Both the position numbers and the translations under genes were made by a program. A model generated the notes under the pieces. The model worked only from the letters and a program-made list of their open reading frames with translations. It was not told the origin of the DNA and did no database searches. A stretch of 43,615 nt of DNA from Methanobacteriota archaeon (GTDB lineage: Archaea; Methanobacteriota; Methanobacteria; Methanobacteriales; Methanobacteriaceae), in assembly GCA_023436175.1 (NCBI GenBank), contig JAEZKE010000035.1:1-43615 (forward strand), read 5' to 3'. Below are positions 24,386 to 33,400 of the stretch, piece after piece; within the stretch, counting starts at the first letter, position 1; the number at the start of each line of letters is the position of its first letter.

Positions 24386-25333
24386 ATGCGCAATATGACT
24401 GTAAATAGTAAAATGGAACAGCCAGTTAACATAAGTAATGATTTAGATGAGGGCTGCTGTTCAGTTATAATGCAGGTTACAAGTAATCGTCATGTAGTTG
24501 CTTTTAGGAGAGATGCAACATTTCCTGCTGACTTAATAATCACGCAAAATAGATTCTATGGAAAAAACGCCGAAATACAATACAAAGTTAATGGCGGTCT
24601 TTTTTACCATACTGTAATAACCAGCGATGGTTGGATTGTGGGCAGTGGAGGTATTGGATCAAATTATAACCATGAATTAATGTCGCTAGCTGGCCAAATA
24701 ATGGAAAATGGGGCAATAGGCCAGAATTCTATGCAAAAAGCTCAATCTATCTTAACCAACATGGACGTAGGACACTTTTTAATCAAAAGCCCGGATAATT
24801 ATGTTGGATTTGTAATCTACTTCACTGGGACTACTTTAAATAAATTGTTTAAAATGCAGGATGGAGAATTTATCAGCGTGCCCAATGCACCACAATATTA
24901 CAGGGAAGGAAATTATACTGCATTTAATAACAACCCTATTCGTGCTGCTGCTGAGATAGAGGGCACAGATCTTTGGGGAATCAACAGGCGCGATGTAATA
25001 ATTCACGATGTACAAAAAAATGTAAATAACACCATGCTTCAAATTTGGGCATCATTCGATAATGGATCAATGATTAATAGAAACGAGGGTAAAGGCGGTC
25101 CGGATGATATACAATTTTTAGATAATCAAATAATTTGTGGGAAGAATTTACCCATAATTCCCAAAATGACGCAAATTGGCATAATGAACTTAGTTAATGA
25201 TAAGGATATGGATAAAAAAAGTATAAAACGCTTATCAGAAGAATTATGCCATAATTATGAAGATATTTACAATTTAGAGGAGGATTTCAAGAAATACATG
25301 GCTAAAAAATCCTCGGAATCAGCATTCAAATAA
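24386..25333 (+). CDS. Methanobacteriales surface-domain-like protein, function unknown
   Basis: This 315-residue protein contains GCCSVIMQV near residue 23, VAFRRDATFPADLIIT, GGLFYHTVITSDGWIVGSGGI (about 70-90) and GHFLIKSPDNYVGFVIY (about 129-145). The same order of motifs (CCS, FRRD, Cys/His-containing GG-Y-H, GWVIG) is, from memory, a domain at the end of large secreted proteins of Methanobacteriales, where Cys and His could form a cysteine-peptidase-like active site. Here it has no signal peptide, so the protein would be cytosolic or released by other means. The C terminus is helical and charged. It is monocistronic and followed by hairpin array 4. Confidence 0.6.
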   Translation: MRNMTVNSKMEQPVNISNDLDEGCCSVIMQVTSNRHVVAFRRDATFPADLIITQNRFYGKNAEIQYKVNGGLFYHTVITSDGWIVGSGGIGSNYNHELMSLAGQIMENGAIGQNSMQKAQSILTNMDVGHFLIKSPDNYVGFVIYFTGTTLNKLFKMQDGEFISVPNAPQYYREGNYTAFNNNPIRAAAEIEGTDLWGINRRDVIIHDVQKNVNNTMLQIWASFDNGSMINRNEGKGGPDDIQFLDNQIICGKNLPIIPKMTQIGIMNLVNDKDMDKKSIKRLSEELCHNYEDIYNLEEDFKKYMAKKSSESAFK

Positions 25334-25379
25334 AATATGGAAATAAATGATCTATACCCGGGCATTAGGCTGCAAGGCA

Positions 25380-25722
25380 GTCGAAAATCGGAGCATGCGA
25401 ATCTTTGATTTGCTGCGTCAAAAATCTATGGATTTTTGATAGCTTGCAAAATTCATAGAATTTTGCTGCACTCAAACACTTCGTGTTTGGTGCATCGAAA
25501 TTATAAATTTCGAATGCCTGGAAAATCGTAGCTTTCAAAAAACCGCAGGTTTTTTCATGTTTGAGGAATGGAATTCTGCAACCGTAAAAATTCAAAGAAT
25601 TTTTACATGCCGTAGGAAACGTAGTTTCCCCGGCCCCGAAAACAAGTTTTCGAGGGCCAAAAATCTTTGATTTTGAGGGATTTTTTGACAGCTATCAAAA
25701 ACTACGTTTTTGATGCCTGCAA
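25380..25722. repeat. Hairpin array 4: about twelve consecutive palindromes
   Basis: Stems include CAAAAATC/GATTTTTG (loop TATG), GCAAAATT/AATTTTGC (loop CATAG), CAAACAC/GTGTTTG (loop TTC), CGAAATT/AATTTCG (loop ATA) enclosed by GCAT...ATGC, AAAAAACC/GGTTTTTT (loop GCA), GTAAAAATT/AATTTTTAC (loop CAAAG), GGAAAC/GTTTCC (loop GTA), CGAAAAC/GTTTTCG (loop AA) enclosed by GGCCC...GGGCC, AAAATC/GATTTT (loop TTT) and ATCAAAAAC/GTTTTTGAT (loop TAC). The array separates the surface-domain gene from the histidine kinase at 25962; the remaining 240 bp is AT-rich. Confidence 0.88.
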
Positions 25723-25961
25723 AAGAGGCAAAGAAGTTGAAGAGATTATTTTAAATTAAAATTGAACTATTCACCACTGAAATAAGTAACTCAACTAAAC
25801 ACATCAATTAAAACTTATTTAATTTCTTTAATTTAATTTGAAAGTTATATTTTTGAGTACATTTAGATAATAATTTATTAAATCTCGTTTTTTGCTGTGA
25901 TATTTCCCACAAATAGTTTAACTATATTATAAAAACTTGTGAAAACATTTCAATAGATAAC

Positions 25962-28280
25962 ATGTCAACAAAAGAAGTAGATATCCCTGAAGTATTTGAA
26001 AATGATTTACTTGAAAGTAAGAATCGTTTCCAACGCCTATTTGATAATGCTCCAATTGGAATATTTTATTCTTCACTTGAAGGAAAGCTTTACGAAGTTA
26101 ATGAAAAATTAGCAGATATTTTGGGATACGGGTCACCTGAAGAACTCATTTCTACTGTAAATAAAACGGATCTTACAGAATGTGTTTATGTAGATAAAGA
26201 AAATCGTTCAAGATTTGTAGAAAAGGCAATTAGAGATGATCTATGGAATTCTCATGAAAGTAAATTTCACAGAAAAGACAGTAGTATTGTTGTAGTTAAG
26301 CTTGTATACCGGGCAGTTTATCTTGATGGCTCTGTGGAGTATTTAGAAGGCTTCCTGAAGGATATTACTGGGATTAAAGAGGCGGAAGAAAAAATCCAAT
26401 GTTTGGCAAATGCTGTGGAGTCATCGGACGATGCTATTATAACTGAATCTCTTGAAGGTATTATTTTAAGTTGGAATAAAGGAGCAAAGCAGATTTACGG
26501 TTATCCATCTTGTGAAATTCTTGGAAAATCCATATCTATTTTGGAACCAGATGATTTAGAAGGAGAAGCAAAACAGTTAATTGAAAGGGTTAAATTAGGG
26601 GAAAATGTCAAACAATATGAAACATTGAGGCAAAAAAAGGATAACACAATTGTAAATGTTTCAGTAACTCTTTCCCCAGTTTTAGATACTTTTGGAGAAT
26701 TAGTGGCTATCTCAACTGTTGCTAGAGATATAACTGAACACAAAAAAGCTGAAGAACATTTTCGCAAAGAGGTAGAAAGGGAGAGTTTCCTTCTTGAGCT
26801 TTATAAGAGTGCCCCTCAACTTACAGATGAAGAACTCTATAAATGTGCATTGGATCATGCTGTCAATCTCACAGACAGTTTTATTGGGTTTTTTCATATA
26901 TTTTCAGATGACCAAAAAACTATTTTAAAAACATGGAATGATGAAGCTTTAAGGACATGTAATGCGTCATTTAAAACTCATTACTCCATTGAACAGGCCG
27001 GCAACTGGGCCGACTGTATAAAAAATAGGGGCCCCTTTATTTATAATGATTTTAAAAATTCTCCAAAAGGGTTTCCAGAGGGGCATGTAAGTGTAAAAAG
27101 ATTCATGAGCATACCAGTATTTGATGGAGATAAAGTTAAGCTTGTTTTTGGTGTGGGAAATAAAATTGAAGAATATAATGAGCATGATGTAATTCAAATC
27201 CAATCTGTGGCTAACGAATTGTATAAGATCATTAAACAGCGCCACTGGCAACATGCATTGGAGAAAAGTGAAACAAAATTCCGTGAATTATTTAACAATG
27301 CACTTGATGTTATAACTTTATCTGAGCTACGGGAAAATAAGTTACCTGGACGTTTTATTGAAGTGAATGAGGCTACAATTGAAAAATCTGGCTATACAAG
27401 GGAAGAATTCTTTAATTTAACATCTTTAGATTTATTTGCACCAAATAGCCAAGTTAAAATACATGAAATCGTAACAGAACTTCAAAAAAAAGGTTATACT
27501 ACATTTGAAGTTACATATATGACTAAAGATGGAAAACAAATACCTGCGGAGGTTACTGTCCATATCTTCGAACTTGGGGGAAAAGAGGTAGCCCTTTCCA
27601 TTGCCCGTGATATGACAGAACATAAACAGGCTGAAGAAAAAATTAAGGCGTCCCTTAATGAGAAGGAAGTTCTATTAAAGGAAATACATCACAGGGTTAA
27701 AAATAATTTGCAGATAATTTCCAGTTTACTTGACCTCCAGGCCAATTATGTTAAGGATAAAGAAGCGGTTAATGTTTTACAGGAGAGTCAAAACAGAGTT
27801 AAATCAATGGCAATGATTCATGAAATGCTTTATCAATCCATCGATCTGGTCACTATAGACTTTTCAGAGTATATCCGAAATTTAGTTAATGATTTATTTT
27901 ATGCCTATGGTGCAAAAAGCAACATTAAGCCTATAATTGATGTTGAGCAGGTTTTTTTAAATATTGAAACTGCAATTCCATGCGGATTAATAATAAGTGA
28001 ATTGGTCTCTAACAGTTTAAAATACGCATTTCCAGCTAATAAGGCGGGTGAACTATCAGTAAATATTAATTCACATAATGAAGAATTTGAACTTACAATA
28101 TGTGATAATGGTATAGGTTTGCCAGAAAATATTGATTTTAAAGATGTAACTACCTCATTGGGTCTACGGCTAGTGAATATGCTTGTAAACCAGTTAGACG
28201 GTTCTATAGAATTGGATAAAACAGAAGGGACAAAATTTCAGATAAAATTTAAAGAGTTGGAATATAAAAAAAGGTTATAG
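25962..28280 (+). CDS. Sensor histidine kinase, PAS-PAS-GAF-PAS-HisKA_2-HATPase
   Basis: The 772-residue soluble sensor kinase has PAS at about 25-140 (RLFDNAPIGIFYSSLEGKLYEVN), PAS at about 145-265 (ending ARDITEHKKAEE), GAF at about 275-425, PAS at about 435-555 and a HisKA_2-type dimerisation domain whose phospho-acceptor His is in EIHHRVKNN (about 574). The ATPase domain has N box NSLKYAFP (about 684) and G1 box DNGIGLP (about 714). No membrane segment is seen, so it senses a cytosolic ligand or redox state. No response regulator is adjacent. Its kinase core is very similar to that of the gene at 31763. Confidence 0.9.
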   Translation: MSTKEVDIPEVFENDLLESKNRFQRLFDNAPIGIFYSSLEGKLYEVNEKLADILGYGSPEELISTVNKTDLTECVYVDKENRSRFVEKAIRDDLWNSHESKFHRKDSSIVVVKLVYRAVYLDGSVEYLEGFLKDITGIKEAEEKIQCLANAVESSDDAIITESLEGIILSWNKGAKQIYGYPSCEILGKSISILEPDDLEGEAKQLIERVKLGENVKQYETLRQKKDNTIVNVSVTLSPVLDTFGELVAISTVARDITEHKKAEEHFRKEVERESFLLELYKSAPQLTDEELYKCALDHAVNLTDSFIGFFHIFSDDQKTILKTWNDEALRTCNASFKTHYSIEQAGNWADCIKNRGPFIYNDFKNSPKGFPEGHVSVKRFMSIPVFDGDKVKLVFGVGNKIEEYNEHDVIQIQSVANELYKIIKQRHWQHALEKSETKFRELFNNALDVITLSELRENKLPGRFIEVNEATIEKSGYTREEFFNLTSLDLFAPNSQVKIHEIVTELQKKGYTTFEVTYMTKDGKQIPAEVTVHIFELGGKEVALSIARDMTEHKQAEEKIKASLNEKEVLLKEIHHRVKNNLQIISSLLDLQANYVKDKEAVNVLQESQNRVKSMAMIHEMLYQSIDLVTIDFSEYIRNLVNDLFYAYGAKSNIKPIIDVEQVFLNIETAIPCGLIISELVSNSLKYAFPANKAGELSVNINSHNEEFELTICDNGIGLPENIDFKDVTTSLGLRLVNMLVNQLDGSIELDKTEGTKFQIKFKELEYKKRL

Positions 28281-28421
28281 TTAATTTGAAGCTTTAGAAT
28301 TTTTTAACAAATCTTTAGTAATAGATCCTGATTTTGAACCTGCAAAAAGGCCAAAAAAAGAAGTTAAATACATTATTAACTCAAAATAATTTTCATTTTC
28401 TTAAAATTAAATTTAGAATGT

Positions 28422-28586
28422 TCATGTATTCATGTATTTAACAAATATAACCAGATACACCAAAACAATTAAAATATTGACTATCAAACGCTGCCAGAAC
28501 AGCTGCCTGAGGAACAGGTAATCTACACTGAATATGATAATAAATATAACCACTACAGATAGGATCTTAATTGTTATACTGGCCAT
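28422..28586 (-). CDS. Two-helix membrane micro-protein, copy 2
   Basis: This 54-residue protein (MASITIKILS...) has helices VVVIFIIIFSVDYLFL and LIVNILIVLVYLVIFV joined by RQLFWQR. It aligns along most of its length with copy 1 at 20921-21094, including LFLRxLFWxRL and LVYLxIFxK. It lies 70 bp after the Xaa-Pro peptidase gene on the same strand, in a gap (28281-28656) otherwise without genes. It has no clear ribosome binding site. Function unknown. Confidence 0.7.
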   Translation of the reverse strand: MASITIKILSVVVIFIIIFSVDYLFLRQLFWQRLIVNILIVLVYLVIFVKYMNT

Positions 28587-28656
28587 TTTCAATCGTATCG
28601 TTTTATATTCTGAATCTTGTATTTAATATATGCTAAATAAATGATTTTTTCCATCT

Positions 28657-29652
28657 TTAAATGTTTATTTTCGCGTCAAGCTTGTTTAAAACACGTCTCT
28701 TATTTGTGACATGCACCATGTCCTCAATTCTCACGCCGAAGTCATCTTCAAGATAAATACCAGGCTCTACAGTTATAACCATACCTTTTTCAATTGTTGA
28801 CTCGTCGCGCTTGGATAAAGATGGGCTTTCATGCACTTCAAGCCCTACGCTGTGGCCAGTTGAATGTATATATGATTCCCCGTAGCCATATTCCTCAATT
28901 ACATCTCTTGCAGCTTTATCTACTTCACAAGCTTTTACACCTGGCTTTATGGCAGCGATCGCGCTTTTTTGGGCTTCAAGTACTATATCAAATATTTCTT
29001 CGTGTCTTTCAGTTTCTATGATGGTCCTTGTGGTGTCAGAACAGTAATTGTTATAAAGAGCACCCCAGTCAATTACTATGGGCCTTTCTATGGTGTTGCC
29101 GGATACATCTGCGTGTGGAAGTGAAGACCGTTTCCCTGATGCAACGATGGTATCAAAAGAGGCTTTTTTCGCGCCGTTGAGCCTCATGTTATATTCTATT
29201 TCTGCCCCAATTTCATTTTCAGTTTTACTGTCATCAAATTCAGTACTTTTAAATGCTTTTTCGGCAATTTCAAGTGCTTTTTCAATGTTTTTCAGTTCCT
29301 CATTTGTTTTCACGCTTCTCATCCGCTCAACGATGTCTGTAATTTTGGTTTCAAATTGGGAGTCTTTTTTCAGCCTCTCAAATGTTTGAATGTTCATGGA
29401 GCTTTCAAGTCCAATGGTACCATTTAGTGATTTTTTAAGTTCTTTAAGGGATTTAAGCTCTCCAACCTGAATTTTTGAGTTTAAGAGAGCATCTTCCATG
29501 TCCATTTGGTTGGTTAAAAGTACAGGCTCATCTCTTACTATTAAAATTGAGGATGCTGATGGCCTGAAGCCTGATAAATAGTTTATATTATTTGGATTTA
29601 AAATCAGCAGTGTATCTATGTTTTCTTTTTGCATTTCGTCCGTTATTTTCAT
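28657..29652 (-). CDS. M24 family Xaa-Pro peptidase
   Basis: The 331-residue metallopeptidase has a creatinase/prolidase N-terminal domain (about 1-115, LLILNPNNINYLSGFRPSAS) and a pita-bread catalytic domain. Metal ligands can be seen: the two Asp in VIDWGALYNNYCSDTTRT (about 195-212), His in IHSTGHSVGLEVHE (about 260), and Glu in VITVEPGIYLE and VRIEDMV near the C terminus. It cleaves N-terminal residues preceding proline in cytosolic peptides. GAGG precedes the ATG by seven bases. It follows the HIT gene by 19 bp, forming an operon, perhaps with the micro-protein downstream. Confidence 0.9.
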   Translation of the reverse strand: MKITDEMQKENIDTLLILNPNNINYLSGFRPSASSILIVRDEPVLLTNQMDMEDALLNSKIQVGELKSLKELKKSLNGTIGLESSMNIQTFERLKKDSQFETKITDIVERMRSVKTNEELKNIEKALEIAEKAFKSTEFDDSKTENEIGAEIEYNMRLNGAKKASFDTIVASGKRSSLPHADVSGNTIERPIVIDWGALYNNYCSDTTRTIIETERHEEIFDIVLEAQKSAIAAIKPGVKACEVDKAARDVIEEYGYGESYIHSTGHSVGLEVHESPSLSKRDESTIEKGMVITVEPGIYLEDDFGVRIEDMVHVTNKRRVLNKLDAKINI

Positions 29653-29671
29653 GATTTGTCCTCGGTTACCC

Positions 29672-30124
29672 TTACAAATTTCTTTTAATTGTATCCATTA
29701 GTTTTTTCATAATGTTTTCAGGTATTTTCCGTTCTATAGGTTGTGGAATGTATCCAAAATCTGGATCTTCAAAGGTCAAGCCTTCAAATTTGACTTCGTT
29801 AGCATAGCGGGGTATAAAATGCCAGTGAATTTCTGGACTTGGTGGATCATCACGATATGCCTTATTCATGAAGCAGCTCCAGTTAAACAGTGTTGGATTG
29901 AATGTTTTGGTTAAAGTGGTTTCCAATTTTTCCACAATTTCCGTAAATTCGTCCCATTCTTCATTTTTTAGCTCACTTAGTCTATTACATTGCCTTTTAA
30001 GCACAACTACTCCTGTTCCAAGAAATCTCTGGCTTGGAGCAAGAAAAACCATCCAGTGCTCTGTTTCGTATATTAAATTTCCATAAGCACCTGGTATTTG
30101 ACAGTATTCGCATTTTACATCCAT
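29672..30124 (-). CDS. HIT-like protein with incomplete histidine triad
   Basis: The 150-residue HIT-superfamily protein carries SQRFLGTGVVVLKRQCNRLSEL (the strand typical of HIT folds) and EIHWHFIPRY at about 99-107. The usual HxHxHxx triad is reduced to H100-W-H102, with Ile in the third His position; the middle His, the nucleophile in active HIT enzymes, is kept. An N-terminal CEYC pair may bind zinc. Substrates of the superfamily are nucleotide phosphates such as Ap4A, but activity here is uncertain. It is the first gene of an operon with the Xaa-Pro peptidase. Confidence 0.82.
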   Translation of the reverse strand: MDVKCEYCQIPGAYGNLIYETEHWMVFLAPSQRFLGTGVVVLKRQCNRLSELKNEEWDEFTEIVEKLETTLTKTFNPTLFNWSCFMNKAYRDDPPSPEIHWHFIPRYANEVKFEGLTFEDPDFGYIPQPIERKIPENIMKKLMDTIKRNL

Positions 30125-30420
30125 TTTTATACCCTTTTTATTAAATTTAAAATATTATTGCAGGTTAATAATTATCTCTTTGTATTTATTTAAATCCTTC
30201 CTAAATCTTCAGTTATGTTCAATGGGACTAAATAGAATTTAAAAGGTGTTTTTTATAATTTATCATTAAAATTCTCTATTTATTAATAATTTAATGGATT
30301 ACATGTAATTTTTAAATATATGAATATATATGAATTATACAATGATTATTTAGATAATTTGCATCTTGATGATGTTTTTAAGCATTTATGATTAAGAGTA
30401 ATTATCTGGTGAGGAGAGTT

Positions 30421-31584
30421 ATGGATATTCAAAATATGGAACTTCGGAAATTTGTTGCTCCTGAGATCGTATTTGGCTTGGATGCTCGGCTTTTAGCTGG
30501 CAGATATGCCAAGAACTTTGGAGCCCAAAAGGTTTTGATAGTTTCAGATCCTGGAATTATCGCTGCAGGGTGGTTAAATGAACTATTGGAAGTTTTAGGT
30601 GGAGAAGGGATTCCATATGAGATTTATTCAAATGTCACGCCTAATCCAAAGGAAGAAGAGGTAGTAAAAGGGGCTGAACTATATAAAAAGGAAGAATGCA
30701 ATGCTATAGTTGCAATAGGTGGTGGCAGTACCTTAGATTGTGCTAAGGGTATTGGAATTGTAAGTTCAAATAATAAGTGCATACTTGAATTTGAGGGTGT
30801 GGATAAAGTTTATAATCCGATACCCCCATTAATTTGTATACCTACTACTGCAGGGTCATCAGCAGATGTTTCACAGTTTGCAATAATTAGGGATCAAAAA
30901 AGGAAGGTAAAATTATCTATTATAAGTAAAGCGGTGGTTCCAGATGTTGCTTTAATTGATCCAATTACTACAACAACTATGGATAGTTATTTGACAATGT
31001 GTACAGGTTTAGATGCGCTAACACATGCTATTGAAGCATATGTTTCCAATGCGAGTTCTCCACTTACAGATACCCATGCTTTAAATGCAATTGGTCTTAT
31101 CTGGTCAAATTTAGCAAAGACAGTTGATAATCCTGATGATTTAGGGTTACGTGGAAATATGATGCTTGGAAGTTTAGAGGCAGGCTTGTCATTTTCTAAT
31201 GCAAGTCTTGGAGCAGTTCATGCAATGGCGCATAGTTTAGGTGGTTTTTTAGATTTATCTCATGGAGAATGTAATTCAATTCTTTTGGATCATGTTATTG
31301 ATTTTAATTTCAATGAAGAGCCCATGCGATATCAGAGTATAGGGGAGATGATGGGGATTAATTTTAGTGGAATGACTAAATTTGAGAAAAAAACAGCAAT
31401 TATTCAGGAATTAAAACATTTAAAAGAATCAATTGGAATTAATCGTACCCTTAAGCAAATTGGAGTTAAAGAGAGTGATATTCATCAGCTTTCAAGAAAT
31501 GCAATGGAAGACTCATGTATCGTAACCAACCCACGCAGACCAAAACAGAAAGATATAGAGAAAATATTTAAAAATGCACTTTGA
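30421..31584 (+). CDS. Iron-containing alcohol dehydrogenase
   Basis: The 387-residue group III alcohol dehydrogenase binds NAD(P) through GGGSTLDCAKG (about 96-106) and the PTTAGSSADV segment; the metal site includes His in ALTHAIEAY and the pair in GAVHAMAHSLGG (about 267-278), with a further His in DLSHGECNSILL. It would interconvert an alcohol and aldehyde in the cytosol; the substrate is not evident. The start ATG at 30421 is chosen over one at 30388 because GGTGAGGAG lies four bases upstream. It is monocistronic. The 30125-30420 gap before it shows only AT-rich promoter DNA. Confidence 0.9.
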   Translation: MDIQNMELRKFVAPEIVFGLDARLLAGRYAKNFGAQKVLIVSDPGIIAAGWLNELLEVLGGEGIPYEIYSNVTPNPKEEEVVKGAELYKKEECNAIVAIGGGSTLDCAKGIGIVSSNNKCILEFEGVDKVYNPIPPLICIPTTAGSSADVSQFAIIRDQKRKVKLSIISKAVVPDVALIDPITTTTMDSYLTMCTGLDALTHAIEAYVSNASSPLTDTHALNAIGLIWSNLAKTVDNPDDLGLRGNMMLGSLEAGLSFSNASLGAVHAMAHSLGGFLDLSHGECNSILLDHVIDFNFNEEPMRYQSIGEMMGINFSGMTKFEKKTAIIQELKHLKESIGINRTLKQIGVKESDIHQLSRNAMEDSCIVTNPRRPKQKDIEKIFKNAL

Positions 31585-31762
31585 ATATATTAGAATCTTA
31601 GGTATGAGAGATTAGATAACATCCTTTGAATAATGGAGCTATTAAATGCACTTTGAATTTATGATTAAAATCTTGATTAAATACGTAAAATGGGGTACAG
31701 ATATTTCTTTTGATTTTATGGTTGAATACAATGATAACTCTTTAAATAGAGGAGATATGTAA

Positions 31763-33268
31763 ATGCCATCTAATGCATCTGATAATTGGGATTCATTACG
31801 TGAGAAAATAATTGGCCTTGGTGAACGTTCAGTTCATAAAAGTTACTATCCAGAACTTCAGCAGCAAATTGCCGAGCTAAAACGTTTTAAAGCTCTTTTA
31901 GATCAAAGTAATGATTTAATTTTTCTTTTAGAGATGCCTTCCGGTTTAATTACAGATGTAAATAAATCGGCATTGGAGCAGTTAGGATATGCCCCTGATG
32001 AAATAATTAATATGTCAATAAATGATTTGATAATCCCTTGGAGAGTAAATCCGATAGAAGAACTATTCTCTGATTTAATGGAAAATAAGGGAGCCAAAGA
32101 TAGAAAAAACATTATTACGACCTTTTTAAAAAGCAACACCATGGAGATACCTGTAGAAATCAGTGTAAGTTTGGTTGAATTTGGGGATACTTTTTATGCA
32201 GTGATAGTTGCAAGGGACATAACAGAACGTATGGAAGCTGAAAAAGCAATCACACAGAGTGAGAAAAGATATAGGGATCTATTTGAATATTCTCCAGACT
32301 TTATTATACTTTTATCTCCTGATGGGAACATTATTGATATCAATAAGGCGACTAAAAAAATTGTTTATTTATCTAAGGAAGAATTAATCGGTAAATCAAT
32401 TTTAGAATTAGGCGTTTTGTTTGAAGAAGATATTAAGAAATTTGTGGAAATTCGGCACAGGTTAATGAATGGAGGATCTGTTGAACCATTTGAATTTAAG
32501 ATAATTGATAGAAATGGTGAAATTTGCTGGATGGATGCATATCTATCTCTTTTAAAAAAAGAGAAGGATAATTGTACAATTCAGGTAATTTTACATGATA
32601 TTACTCGGCGTAAAAATTATGAAAAACAGATTAAACAATCCTTAAACGAAAAAGAGGTACTCTTAAAGGAAATTCATCACAGGGTTAAAAATAACCTGCA
32701 GATAATAAGCTCTCTTTTAAATCTTCAATCAAGATATATAGAAGATAAAAATGCTTTGGGCGTATTTAAGGAAAGTCAAAACCGTATCAAGTCGATGGCA
32801 CTTATCCATGAAAAATTATACCAGTCCGAAGATATTACCCGGATAGACTTCATAGAATACATAAGAAGTCTAACTTTTCACCTTTTCCACTCTTATTCTG
32901 TTGACCAGAGTACTATAGGACTTTCAATAAGTTCTGAAGATGTTCTGTTTGATATTGACACGTCGATTCCGTGTGGGTTAATCATAAATGAAATTCTATC
33001 AAACAGTTTAAAGTACGCTTTTCCAGATGGTCGAAAAGGTAAAATCAACATTGATCTTCATTTAGAAGGAGAAAAATACGTACTGATTATAAGTGATAAT
33101 GGAATTGGATTTCCTGAAGGCTTAGATTTCCAGAATACAGAAACATTAGGATTGAGGCTGGTTAATATTTTAGTAGGTCAAATCAATGGTGCAATTACGC
33201 TTGATAAAAGTGAAGGGACATCCTTTAAAATAGAGTTTATAAAATTGGCATATAAAGAGAGGATTTAG
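31763..33268 (+). CDS. Sensor histidine kinase, PAS-PAS-HisKA_2-HATPase
   Basis: The 501-residue soluble kinase has a short N-terminal helix, PAS at about 45-160 (LLDQSNDLIFLLEMPSGLITDVN), PAS at about 165-285 (LFEYSPDFIILLSPDGNIIDIN), a HisKA_2 domain with EIHHRVKNN (His about 304), N box NSLKYAFP (about 414) and G1 DNGIGFP (about 446). The kinase half is nearly colinear with that of 25962-28280, indicating paralogues. No membrane segment and no adjacent response regulator. GAGGAG lies upstream of the ATG. Confidence 0.9.
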   Translation: MPSNASDNWDSLREKIIGLGERSVHKSYYPELQQQIAELKRFKALLDQSNDLIFLLEMPSGLITDVNKSALEQLGYAPDEIINMSINDLIIPWRVNPIEELFSDLMENKGAKDRKNIITTFLKSNTMEIPVEISVSLVEFGDTFYAVIVARDITERMEAEKAITQSEKRYRDLFEYSPDFIILLSPDGNIIDINKATKKIVYLSKEELIGKSILELGVLFEEDIKKFVEIRHRLMNGGSVEPFEFKIIDRNGEICWMDAYLSLLKKEKDNCTIQVILHDITRRKNYEKQIKQSLNEKEVLLKEIHHRVKNNLQIISSLLNLQSRYIEDKNALGVFKESQNRIKSMALIHEKLYQSEDITRIDFIEYIRSLTFHLFHSYSVDQSTIGLSISSEDVLFDIDTSIPCGLIINEILSNSLKYAFPDGRKGKINIDLHLEGEKYVLIISDNGIGFPEGLDFQNTETLGLRLVNILVGQINGAITLDKSEGTSFKIEFIKLAYKERI

Positions 33269-33294
33269 ATAAACATTTCAATTTAGACAATATA

Positions 33295-33306
33295 TCTTCT
33301 TTTTTT
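33295..33306 (+). terminator. T-rich terminator after the second kinase
   Basis: TCTTCTTTTTTT follows the kinase stop by about 30 bp; it is an archaeal oligo-T terminator candidate without a strong stem. Confidence 0.4.
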
Positions 33307-33371
33307 AAAGAATTTAAGCCTTATTTTTAATTTAAAGTAAAAATATTAAATTTAGGCAGCTATAGAAAGTA

Positions 33372-33380
33372 TTTTATATA
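33372..33380 (+). promoter_or_regulatory. TATA box giving a leaderless M50 protease mRNA
   Basis: TTTTATATA is centred 25 bp before the ATG at 33401, and no ribosome binding site precedes that ATG. Transcription is predicted to begin on the start codon. Confidence 0.5.
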
Positions 33381-33400
33381 TTAACCTACATTCTGTAAAT

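Noticed and set aside
25365..25595. 76-codon minus-strand protein
   Set aside because: It lies wholly inside hairpin array 4, and its frame is a by-product of the palindromes.
25380..25722. Cluster of ordinary transcription terminators
   Set aside because: About a dozen stems in a row without consistent oligo-T tails, not all placed at gene ends, is far more than termination needs; archaeal terminators do not require stems.
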